NCBI GenBank assembly: GCA_040758525.1
Contig: JBFLVQ010000472.1
Coordinates: 1-7,550, forward strand
DNA: 7,550 nt
Direction of reading: 5' to 3'
Source: JBFLVQ01 sp040758525
GTDB taxonomy: Bacteria > Acidobacteriota > Blastocatellia > Chloracidobacteriales > JADJPF01
The first letter of the stretch is position 1, and each line of letters starts with the position of its first letter. The notes under the pieces are model-generated. The model was given only the letters and a program-made list of their open reading frames with translations. It had not been told where the DNA came from and ran no database searches. Positions 1-6,326 of this stretch are shown piece after piece. Position numbers and translations under genes: made by a program.

Positions 1-1
1 G

Positions 2-109
2 CAGCCCGCAATACCTACTTCGCTAGGAAGGAAGCGCGAACCTGGTAGTACTTCTGTAGGATACTGTCGTGAGACAGAATCTCGAACCCAGGAAGCATCC
101 GGCCTTTAG
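2..109 (+). CDS. tnpB: C-terminal fragment of a TnpB-like RNA-guided nuclease (partial, 5' end outside the window)
   Basis: The frame is open from base 2 to a TAG at 107-109, giving 35 residues that end in RTQEASGL. TnpB proteins of IS200/IS605 elements commonly finish with a poorly conserved basic/Ser-rich tail closing in a QEA-S/H-G/F motif, with the stop codon embedded in the right-end hairpin, as here. TnpB is an RNA-guided DNA endonuclease with a RuvC-like fold that uses a 3'-derived omega RNA. The RuvC residues and the zinc finger would lie left of the window, so function and intactness cannot be judged. The call rests on a short tail plus the adjacent hairpin. The alternative is that this is only the antisense of the minus-strand gene that overlaps it. 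Confidence 0.5.
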   Translation, partial: QPAIPTSLGRKREPGSTSVGYCRETESRTQEASGL

Positions 110-947
110 GCCGGTGAGGTTCACATGATCTGCATGGGACTTTGGGTAATCGCCAATCCGGTTGGTAACTGGTTAAATAACCACCGACTGCAACCGAACA
201 TCCCTGCGATGGACGGCTTTCATTAACATCCATGATATCTTGTAACTCTATTCCCAGATAACCAGCAGCAATAATTGAAGGCGAGATCAGTAATCCGATA
301 TCATCATTGGGAATTAGATCGTGGAACACCCAGGTAAGGCATTTCTCGTCATGATCGATAGTATAACCAGGTGGTGTCGCTTCTTGAATCGCGTTGAAAG
401 GAATATCTAAGGCATGGACACGTAATATTGCCTCGCCGATTACTCCTTTCCAGAAACGGCCAGTACGCAAGATATAAACAAATGGCATGCGCGAAGCACC
501 CATATAACCGTTGAGCGGTGTCCAATAGCAGACCTTCAAAAATGATCGCGAGTAAGCTTGGAAATGCTGTCGCCAGGCTTTCCACATTGGGAAATAGATA
601 TTATCGATCTGCTTATCAACATTTCGGACAGATTGGCCATTTACTGTAACTGTAAAATCGAGCAACGCGGTCTCGTGCGCTTTAAAAGGGTTTGGTCTGC
701 CAAAGCAAGGAAAGCCAACTTCCAGATCAGTTTTAGCACCTTCATTCTGTAGTTCGAATAGTGCTTCCACGACTACAAAGCCAGGGCAGACAAAAATATC
801 TACTTCCTCGCGTCGCATGGAAATATCCGGTAATTGACCGGCTATTGGTGTGAGATCTTTTCCAACAGCATATAAAGACGCGGAGTCAGCATAGACTTTC
901 GGCAATTGCTCAACTAATTTGGTAAGCCAGTTATTCAAGAAGTTCAT
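15..947 (-). CDS. DUF4424-like protein, 3' end apparently replaced by a transposable-element end
   Basis: The 310-residue protein has an N-terminal pattern like DUF4424: ADS at 20-22, an ISM-REEV segment at 42-49, an aromatic/hydrophobic strand at 51-66, then N-x-G and L-x-V-x-FP at 68-80. Later come a Y-x-L-x-TG-x-x-W-x-G stretch (158-168), PPGYT (192-196) and a W-x-F-x-x-L-x-P-x-DD strand (206-216). The function of this family is unknown to me. Proteins of this type that I recall are usually exported, but here I see no signal peptide before residue 20. Residues ~276-310 are antisense to the putative IS200/IS605 end (1-124), so the native C-terminus is probably lost. ATG 947 overlaps the stop of a 19-codon ORF (ATGA), with GAG 8 nt upstream as a weak ribosome site. 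It is last of four co-directional genes. The ORF is well supported; the family assignment is moderate. Confidence 0.72.
   Translation of the reverse strand: MNFLNNWLTKLVEQLPKVYADSASLYAVGKDLTPIAGQLPDISMRREEVDIFVCPGFVVVEALFELQNEGAKTDLEVGFPCFGRPNPFKAHETALLDFTVTVNGQSVRNVDKQIDNIYFPMWKAWRQHFQAYSRSFLKVCYWTPLNGYMGASRMPFVYILRTGRFWKGVIGEAILRVHALDIPFNAIQEATPPGYTIDHDEKCLTWVFHDLIPNDDIGLLISPSIIAAGYLGIELQDIMDVNESRPSQGCSVAVGGYLTSYQPDWRLPKVPCRSCEPHRPKGRMLPGFEILSHDSILQKYYQVRASFLAK
99..114. repeat. Perfect 6-bp GC-rich inverted repeat with TTTA loop (right-end hairpin)
   Basis: CCGGCC and GGCCGG are separated by TTTA. On the + strand the hairpin overlaps the stop codon of the TnpB-like tail, as in right ends of IS200/IS605 elements, where such an imperfect palindrome is the structure recognised by the TnpA transposase. 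No T-tract follows, so it is not a good intrinsic terminator for + strand transcripts. Confidence 0.7.
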
Positions 948-1003
948 AGCTTTATCTCAATCTGCACAAAAGGAATCTTTTCATAGTGATCCTTTTCTTC
1001 CAT
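944..1003 (-). CDS. Possible 19-residue coupling ORF between two operon genes
   Basis: The 58-base gap between the 709-residue gene and the DUF4424-like gene is exactly filled by an ORF encoding MEEKDHYEKIPFVQIEIKL. Its ATG overlaps the upstream stop as TGATG, and its TGA overlaps the downstream start as ATGA. Both junctions are classic layouts for termination-reinitiation, so it may relay ribosomes to the last gene whether or not the peptide has a role. It has no Shine-Dalgarno of its own. Alternatives are chance, or an N-terminal piece of the downstream protein displaced by a frameshift. It is too short for homology evidence. Confidence 0.35.
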   Translation of the reverse strand: MEEKDHYEKIPFVQIEIKL

Positions 1004-3132
1004 CAGTATGGTTGTATAAAACATTGCTTATGATGGTTGGCAAGTTTGCTCAATCCAGTAAAGCCGGCCTGTTCCGCCGTCCGCTGTAAGCCTTGCAACA
1101 CGATATGCATATTGTTGGTAACGAGAACGTCCCATCCGGCAGCATAATAGTTTTGATATGCTTTGGCGTAATCGCCAGCAGCTTTAGCCTGTTCGGCTTC
1201 ACGCAGCCAATAGTTTCTCACCTGAATGGTGATCGGATCTTCGCCAATCTCTGCCAACGCTTGAAAATAATGGTCGCGTTTAAAAGCCTCTGCTTGATAT
1301 TCAGTTAAATTAAAAAGGCGCTCAGCAGCAAAATTAGGAATCGCCGGAAAATTCGTCCTCTGCCAATACTCAGTGAAACTTTGCGTAGTGCCTAACGCTC
1401 TCAAACCAACGAGAAAGTAATCGAGTGCAGTGCGGTGATTACCACTGCGTTCTGCATCCCAACCGAGTACAGCATAAGGCCAGGCGAGATCAGGGCGAAT
1501 TTGGCGAACTGAAACCGCCGCCTGTGCTGCTGCTGACCAATGCGGTACTACTGCATCAGTCTTAATATCGACATATTTGCCATCAGGTGTGGGTAATTGG
1601 AAAAAGCGAGTGTTGGCATCGAAGCCAAACCCGCAATTAGCATCATTATAATTAGCGGTTTCCGGTGACACGCCATCAAAAGCTTCACAGATCTCTATTT
1701 GATCACAAAGTGTCTGCCAGTTTTTGCCATTGGGAATATCTTTGATAAGCAATTTCAACTTCTTCAGCTTCTTATCTCTTCCGACATCATAGTGGCAGAG
1801 ATACTCTTTGCCGGCATATTTGACCACTACTTGATGCCAGCGAGCAATTGCAGCAATGGCAATTGGAAAAGCGGTTTTGCGATCGAGATTCATACTGACC
1901 ATGGCGAGCAGAAATTTGGGTGTTTCTAACCGTTGAATAGTCTGGTGCTGATATTCATAGACAGGCTCAGCCTTCAATGGCTTATTGGTAAGAGTTGGTG
2001 GCGGCACAACTTGGATTTTAATCCGATAGCCGAGTTGTCCATCTTTAGGATTCTCTACTGGCATTGCGACCAGATTTATTTCATCTTGTCCCAATTTCAA
2101 TGGTGTAACTGGCACATTGATATGAAAACTTGATAGATGATCAACATCTTTATTAAACGCCATCGCCGGGCATTCAAAATCGGCGATCTCCGCGACATTG
2201 AGATCTAGATCGTTCCTCCGCTCTTTTGCCCATTTCTGTTGATATACCTGAATATTATTTGATGATAGTCGGACACCTCGAAAAATTTTCACTTGCGCTT
2301 CATCGCCTAACCGCAACAGATCTTTATCAACAGCATCTCCCCAGATATAGATCTTCATACCTTTCAAAGGTCCACCCTGATTGTTCACCGAAAGGCTGAT
2401 ATTGCCAGGCTGATCCAATCTCAGTTTCAATTCGTGGCCAAGAGAGGATAGAGCTAGCTTTGGTGGAGCATATTGAGGCGCGTCTCTATTATCTCGATCC
2501 TTTGAACGAAATATTAATCGAATAATCCGAAAATCTTTAAACTCTTCTTCATTCGCTTTCTCCAGTTCTTGCGAGAAATAGCGATAACTGTGGTTGGCTA
2601 AAAAGGAGTCGAGCGCCAGCAATGGCGACATCTTATAAACTATATCCTCTGCCATTAGTGGATTGGAATCCCAGGCAGCGCGTAGATCCGCAGGCGTCTT
2701 GCCATCAACGAGCAGGTCTTGCCAGAGTTCCGGCTTGCCTGCATATTCTTCACGCAGCTCATTAGAAATGTAGCCGCCCCAATAGTCGAGATCACTATTA
2801 AAAGCATCGATCTGTTCACCATTTCGGCAAAGCGTGAATTCACAATAATCGCTATGATAAACCTGAATGGCAATAGCGGCTTTGCCCGCGACTCTTGAAG
2901 TAATGATTGCCAGTTCGATCAATGAATCAGTAACCTCGTCAAAGATTGTCATCCAGCGACTATTTATGGATGTAACGACAAATACGCTGCGATCGGCTTC
3001 TGCGGTATTGCTCGTCTCAACAAAATCATCGGCGCAGATGAACTCTTTTAGCGTGTTAATAAGTTCTGTTTGCGCTCTCTCTTGCGAGCGGTCGCCGATC
3101 AAGACCTGAACACTGGTAAAGAATGCGCCCAT
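1003..3132 (-). CDS. Large multidomain hypothetical protein with C-terminal TPR-like helices
   Basis: I do not recognise a named family for this 709-residue, apparently cytoplasmic protein. The N-terminal ~120 residues look like an alpha/beta module: strand VFVVTS at 50-55, W60, FDEVTD at 64-69, strand AIAIQVYHSD at 86-95, then CRNGEQIDAFNSDLDYWGGY at 102-121. I recall similar D-x-YNSD-x-DY-x-G signatures in uncharacterised bacterial proteins. Residues ~225-380 are rich in beta strands with many Gly/Asn turns (LSVNNQGGPLKGMKIYIW), like a beta-sandwich. Residues ~531-581 fit a TPR pair (AAAQAAVSV..PDLAWPYAVLGW..RSGNHRTALDYFLVGLRAL), with another TPR-like helix near 649-676. There is no signal peptide or membrane segment. 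AAAGG lies 12 nt before the ATG, a rather long spacing. Its start is 49 bp after the DUF4419 gene, and its stop overlaps the small coupling ORF. Confidence 0.8.
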   Translation of the reverse strand: MGAFFTSVQVLIGDRSQERAQTELINTLKEFICADDFVETSNTAEADRSVFVVTSINSRWMTIFDEVTDSLIELAIITSRVAGKAAIAIQVYHSDYCEFTLCRNGEQIDAFNSDLDYWGGYISNELREEYAGKPELWQDLLVDGKTPADLRAAWDSNPLMAEDIVYKMSPLLALDSFLANHSYRYFSQELEKANEEEFKDFRIIRLIFRSKDRDNRDAPQYAPPKLALSSLGHELKLRLDQPGNISLSVNNQGGPLKGMKIYIWGDAVDKDLLRLGDEAQVKIFRGVRLSSNNIQVYQQKWAKERRNDLDLNVAEIADFECPAMAFNKDVDHLSSFHINVPVTPLKLGQDEINLVAMPVENPKDGQLGYRIKIQVVPPPTLTNKPLKAEPVYEYQHQTIQRLETPKFLLAMVSMNLDRKTAFPIAIAAIARWHQVVVKYAGKEYLCHYDVGRDKKLKKLKLLIKDIPNGKNWQTLCDQIEICEAFDGVSPETANYNDANCGFGFDANTRFFQLPTPDGKYVDIKTDAVVPHWSAAAQAAVSVRQIRPDLAWPYAVLGWDAERSGNHRTALDYFLVGLRALGTTQSFTEYWQRTNFPAIPNFAAERLFNLTEYQAEAFKRDHYFQALAEIGEDPITIQVRNYWLREAEQAKAAGDYAKAYQNYYAAGWDVLVTNNMHIVLQGLQRTAEQAGFTGLSKLANHHKQCFIQPY

Positions 3133-3181
3133 AAATTTTACATACCTTTGTGAGAATCGTGCATGAGACCAACACAGGCTT

Positions 3182-4837
3182 TTATTTTAGGGCTTCGTAG
3201 CAATCATCCGGCTGAAAAGATGGGGCGTCAAAGTAATAGCCGCCATTGTAATTCGCCATTCGCTCAAAAAGCTCGGTTACGCTTTTCGCGATTACAGTCG
3301 GATTAATCAAGCCTTTTTCGCCACGAACTGGTCCAGCCAGTTCCACTCCCGTAATCTCGTCATAGAGTTGATTAAAGCGCGGCGCCACTTCTTCAATCCT
3401 ACCCAGCACTACCCATAACTCATGATGCCAATCGACAATCTTGCCAGATTCGTCTTTGATTGCCCGACTGATAAAATCATATGCGAGGCCACGCCCGTCA
3501 CCGAGATCGGCGAAATGAATCGGTTGACTGTCATACTCAAGTAAATTGCAATAATAATATTTCTCCGGAGAGAGAAAATGCCACGGATGCGTAGTATCAG
3601 GGTAAAACTCGATACCGTTAGATCGATCTGCCAATTGAATAAGCTCTTTCGGCATCTCAAGAGGCCGATCAATTACCAACCAGTCAATCGGCGGATTAGT
3701 TTTATGCTGCTCGACAAGTTGATCCAGTAACATTTCAAACGGATCTCCCACTTGTACGCACCAGCCGATCTCGGTGGCGAGTTGTCCCGTGTCAGCCTGC
3801 TGCGTTACGCCGATAAACCCACCCACCAGTTTGAGCCGGTATTTCTCTTCTTCAATTATTAGCGTAAAAGGCGCTTGCGAGAGACCCATGGGAAAGGATC
3901 TCGGGCGAATACCATCTTTTACTTTTATCTGATCGCGTGGAATCTCGAGCATCGGATTCTTCACATCCGGAGATTGATTTACCTGGTTATTCAAATATGG
4001 AAACAGTTCAGCTATCCATCCAGTGACAACCTCGCCGCCATAAATCTCTTCCGGTTTATAGATCTCTTGCCAGAAGCGGCGTAGGGGACGGCCTTGTGCC
4101 GCCTCAACAAACTGATCGAGGATCGACAAAAGCCGCGATGTCCACCATTCCAGATCATATTCTGCCAACTCCTCAGCATGCGCTCTGATCGTTTGCCAAT
4201 CTGCCGGCGTGCCGCGCAACGTGATGTTCGGTATGCCACAAATGCAAGCGAACTGAAGATCAAAGTAGCGCTGAAAAGCGTCGAGCATTACGATATGGCT
4301 GGCCGTCTTGATCACTTCTGTAGTAGTGCTGAAATCACAGAGCAGCAAGCGGTGCAGCGTCGGATCTACTTGCGAATAGATCATTTCAATCCATTTCTCA
4401 ATCGCCGCGCGCCAGTCATTTAGATCCACAAGCCGTGCCGCCGTCACTTTGAGCGTCATCTTGCCCTTGTGACGCACGAACTTACTTCTCAATTTTTCCG
4501 CATGGTTATTAATATGTTGCGCAAAGCCTTGAGAAATCGTCATCCAGATATCGTCCGGAGTGATGATCAGGGGACGATGCTGGCTAAAAGCAAGATGAAC
4601 GGCGTACAAGAGCGGATGTAGCAATGAACCATGAATCTTATCAAACATATCAGCCACCAGTTGGCAGCTTTCATCATGGCTTAAGGCCAAGGGTGTTGAA
4701 CTGAGTGTTAAGTTTAACAATTTTGGCGCGGGTAACACGGTAAGTGGCGAGAAATCCGGCTCGACATCATCCACGATAAAAGTTATTTCATTTTTGGCAC
4801 TATGGCTGGGTGCAGCAAGAAGCTTGTTATGATCCAT
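3182..4837 (-). CDS. DUF4419 domain protein with a possible SUKH/SMI1-KNR4-like C-terminal region
   Basis: Residues ~60-360 of this 551-residue protein match DUF4419 as I know it: TPDDIW (93-98) and GFAQHINNHAEKLR (104-117), FVRHKGK (120-126), CDFSTTT (167-173), CGIPNITLRGT followed by DW (200-214), W232, and GGFIGVTQ (339-346). DUF4419 occurs in fungi, plants and bacteria and has no established function. The C-terminal part (~385-490) contains PKELIQLADRSNGIE, then HPWHFLSP and HFADLGDGRGLAYDF. That order of a helix with an N-G turn followed by an FADLGDG strand resembles SUKH (SMI1/KNR4) domains, many of which are immunity or scaffold proteins; this match is tentative. There is no signal peptide. 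The start is fixed by a strong GGAGGAG just upstream. It lies 137 bp after the HEAT gene and 49 bp before the next gene. Confidence 0.85.
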   Translation of the reverse strand: MDHNKLLAAPSHSAKNEITFIVDDVEPDFSPLTVLPAPKLLNLTLSSTPLALSHDESCQLVADMFDKIHGSLLHPLLYAVHLAFSQHRPLIITPDDIWMTISQGFAQHINNHAEKLRSKFVRHKGKMTLKVTAARLVDLNDWRAAIEKWIEMIYSQVDPTLHRLLLCDFSTTTEVIKTASHIVMLDAFQRYFDLQFACICGIPNITLRGTPADWQTIRAHAEELAEYDLEWWTSRLLSILDQFVEAAQGRPLRRFWQEIYKPEEIYGGEVVTGWIAELFPYLNNQVNQSPDVKNPMLEIPRDQIKVKDGIRPRSFPMGLSQAPFTLIIEEEKYRLKLVGGFIGVTQQADTGQLATEIGWCVQVGDPFEMLLDQLVEQHKTNPPIDWLVIDRPLEMPKELIQLADRSNGIEFYPDTTHPWHFLSPEKYYYCNLLEYDSQPIHFADLGDGRGLAYDFISRAIKDESGKIVDWHHELWVVLGRIEEVAPRFNQLYDEITGVELAGPVRGEKGLINPTVIAKSVTELFERMANYNGGYYFDAPSFQPDDCYEALK

Positions 4838-4974
4838 ATCTCCTCCAATATTGTTTGATCGCGCCGTTTACAGACTTATGGAGTTTAGCGCGGTGTGCCG
4901 TTATGCAAACATTAGAAAGGCTGCAACCGTTCGTCAGTTTGGCGATGTTCACCGCATTTCGCGCCGAAGTGGAA
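4838..4974. other. 137-bp spacer between the HEAT and DUF4419 genes
   Basis: This is the longest gap inside the cassette. I find no hairpin followed by a T-tract, and no convincing -35/-10 pair in the minus direction; the best candidates match only 4 of 6 bases in each box. Frames on both strands happen to stay open through it, but neither has a ribosome site or a recognisable product. A weak internal promoter remains possible given the strong ribosome site at its end. Confidence 0.5.
4840..4846 (-). promoter_or_regulatory. Strong Shine-Dalgarno of the DUF4419 gene
   Basis: On the minus strand GGAGGAG stands two bases before ATG 4837 (GGAGG is four bases away). It is the only near-perfect ribosome site in the four-gene cassette. 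This settles the start and suggests the protein is translated independently of the upstream HEAT gene, from which it is separated by 137 bp. Confidence 0.75.
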
Positions 4975-6249
4975 TCAAGAACGAGAGCTGACATAATCAT
5001 GAAACTTTTCCGGCAGACCGGGCAAACCAAAAGAAGTCACCAAATTGCCATAAGTTGAGAAATAACGGCCATTAATTTTCCAGCAACCGAATTGATCGAT
5101 CGCTATTAACGCCTGTTGCTGTAGCGGTGTTAACTCTACAAAGCGGCCCTTGGCTGGCATACGATAAAAGATATAACTGAGCAGCGCGCCGGTAATTGTC
5201 AATTTCGCCAGCGGCTTTGCCAACTCGAGCGCACCACAGAGTTCCGCGACAATTCGCTTATCATCATTCAATCCGCAATGGCTTAAAATCAGGCTGGCAT
5301 AGCTAACTAATTCGCCGTTTTTCCATGGAATCAAGCGGCTCTGCTCTCTAATATCAGGAACGTCAGGATTGCCCGAGCTAAGAAAAGGGATTGCCTCTGG
5401 CAGTATTGGTGCGAACTGCAAGCACCCGTTGCCGGCGAACTCAATTAAAGCAGCGATAACTTCCGGCGGCGATGACGATTTGCATATGGTCGCAATCGCG
5501 ATCGCCGCGGCAATTCGCTCTATTGTTGGTGCCGTGCTGGACAATAACTTCATCAGCATCGGTATATCTGAATCAATTCGCTGGTAATGTGCAAGCATTC
5601 CCAGTGATAGAATGATGTTGGCCTTCTGGTAAGACTCTTTTTCTCTTGCAATCACCACTCTAATAATGTGCAAGGCCTTATCCGTGATATTAGGAAACCA
5701 TGCGACGGCATAGGTCGCCGCAATTTTTATCGCAGCATTTTCGCTGTTAATAAATTCGAGAAACGTTTCGGCACGTTCTGCCACTGCATTGTAGGTATTG
5801 CGCGCCCAAAGCACCGGCAATCGATCAATAATATTCGCCTCTTCCTCGCTTAGACTTTCGTAATCATCAAAATTAAAGCTGTTCAATCTTTCGAAGTCTG
5901 ACAGCTTTTCCAGGTCTTCCGCTTCCTTAAATAAATCCTGTGGGTCGATACCGAACGGGAGGTACTCCTCTTCATCTCCTATTGCGAGAGCGATGAGCAG
6001 ATGAATGATCCTATCTTTTTCCTGAACCTGCTTTCCCGCAAGCAGTTCAAAGAGAAACGGAACCACCTTGGCGCTCGCACTCCAGCGCGTACCTTGGTGA
6101 TAGATGTTTCCATAGAGATGATGGTAGGCTTCGTCACGTATTTTCTTATCAAGTGATGCAAGCGCGCGTAATTGATCTGGCACATCTGTCGCTGGGCCAT
6201 ACGCATGTGAAATACGTTGCCAGTCAATATCGTTTAATTTTTCTAGCAT
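4975..6249 (-). CDS. HEAT-repeat protein
   Basis: This 424-residue helical protein opens with a signature shared by a widespread bacterial HEAT-repeat family: IDWQRISHAYGPATDVP (8-24), LRALASLDKKIRDEAYHHLY (27-46), GNIYHQGTRWSASAKVVPFL (47-66). Amphipathic helix pairs continue through the protein, for example AAIKIAATYAVAWFP (172-186), YQKANIILSLGMLAH (207-221) and TIERIAAAIAIATIC (242-256). An acidic segment (~93-140) interrupts the repeats. HEAT solenoids bind proteins or nucleic acids and have no catalysis of their own; the partner here is unknown. There is no signal peptide. ATG 6249 is chosen because the family motif begins at residue 2-10; it lacks a clear Shine-Dalgarno. It is the first gene of the cassette, and an insertion sequence begins 26 bp upstream of its start codon, so its native promoter is displaced. 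Confidence 0.86.
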   Translation of the reverse strand: MLEKLNDIDWQRISHAYGPATDVPDQLRALASLDKKIRDEAYHHLYGNIYHQGTRWSASAKVVPFLFELLAGKQVQEKDRIIHLLIALAIGDEEEYLPFGIDPQDLFKEAEDLEKLSDFERLNSFNFDDYESLSEEEANIIDRLPVLWARNTYNAVAERAETFLEFINSENAAIKIAATYAVAWFPNITDKALHIIRVVIAREKESYQKANIILSLGMLAHYQRIDSDIPMLMKLLSSTAPTIERIAAAIAIATICKSSSPPEVIAALIEFAGNGCLQFAPILPEAIPFLSSGNPDVPDIREQSRLIPWKNGELVSYASLILSHCGLNDDKRIVAELCGALELAKPLAKLTITGALLSYIFYRMPAKGRFVELTPLQQQALIAIDQFGCWKINGRYFSTYGNLVTSFGLPGLPEKFHDYVSSRS

Positions 6250-6270
6250 ACTATTAGCCCAATCTCTCTA

Positions 6271-6275
6271 TTAAG
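6271..6275. repeat. Target-site duplication TTAAG, left copy
   Basis: TTAAG immediately precedes the left inverted repeat and is repeated directly after the right one. It lies 22 bp upstream of the HEAT start codon. Confidence 0.75.
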
Positions 6276-6296
6276 TGAATGATTTAGAAGTTACGC
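6276..6296 (+). repeat. Left terminal inverted repeat of the IS701-like element
   Basis: It pairs with 7305-7325; the inner 13 bp (TTAGAAGTTACGC, 6284-6296) are perfect and the outermost TGAA also matches. A partial echo, GCGTAA at 6312-6317, can fold back on TTACGC (6291-6296) with a 15-nt loop, just before the transposase start. Confidence 0.88.
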
Positions 6297-6305
6297 AGTT
6301 GAAGA

Positions 6306-6311
6306 ATTATA
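6306..6311 (-). promoter_or_regulatory. Perfect TATAAT -10 box pointing out of the insertion sequence
   Basis: The minus strand reads ACGCTATAATTCTTC just inside the left end of the element, aimed at the HEAT gene, whose ATG would lie about 50 nt after the predicted transcription start. At 16-18 bp spacing I find no good -35 hexamer, and there is no TG extension, so strength is uncertain. If active, it would replace the native promoter separated by the insertion. Confidence 0.35.
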
Positions 6312-6326
6312 GCGTAAAATAGGGGC

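Larger units (their letters stand above)
1..124 (+). mobile_element. Right end of an IS200/IS605 (TnpB-type) element, left part outside the window
   Basis: The + strand carries the layout typical of the 3' end of tnpB-bearing IS200/IS605 elements: a reading frame ending in a QEASGL-type tail, whose stop lies inside a perfect GC-rich hairpin (CCGGCC-TTTA-GGCCGG, 99-114), followed within ten bases by GAGGTTCAC. In cyanobacterial and archaeal elements as I recall them, the body ends with this GAAGC-hairpin-GGTTCAC pattern. The right boundary is therefore placed near 124, which is an inference. These elements make no target duplication, so none is expected. The minus-strand gene here reads straight through the element, so its tail is probably element-derived. 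Everything left of base 1 is unseen, so it is unknown whether the element is complete. Confidence 0.6.
1..140 (+). ncRNA. Putative omega RNA 3' portion with adjoining guide segment
   Basis: TnpB elements produce an omega RNA from the tnpB 3' end and right end, and the following flanking bases act as the guide. Three nested-size hairpins can be drawn on the + strand: CTTC-gctag-GAAG (18-30), CTGTC-GTGA-GACAG with a GNRA-type tetraloop (64-77), and CCGGCC-TTTA-GGCCGG (99-114). The guide would begin just after GGTTCAC at about base 125 and would match the minus-strand gene now interrupted there. The structure is visible in the sequence; its role as omega RNA is inferred from the element type. 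The 5' end lies outside the window and the 3' limit at 140 is arbitrary (about 16 nt of guide). Confidence 0.42.

Noticed and set aside
99..114. GC-rich hairpin as an intrinsic terminator
   Set aside because: No T-tract follows on either strand, and it lies inside the minus-strand frame; it fits a transposable-element end better.
4094..4423. 109-residue + strand frame inside the DUF4419 gene
   Set aside because: It is antisense to the conserved DUF4419 core, with an arginine/cysteine-rich composition typical of a shadow frame.
4827..5030. 67-residue minus-strand frame with a CPVC motif spanning the HEAT/DUF4419 spacer
   Set aside because: It starts inside the HEAT gene in another frame, has no ribosome site, ends inside the DUF4419 gene, and a single CxxC is weak evidence.
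4810..5058. 82-residue + strand frame over the same spacer
   Set aside because: It is antisense to two well-supported genes at its ends, with no recognisable product and no ribosome site.
5498..5505. GCGATCGC (HIP1 octamer) as proof of a cyanobacterial host
   Set aside because: Only one copy was noticed in 7.5 kb; HIP1-rich genomes would show more, so it is at most weak support.
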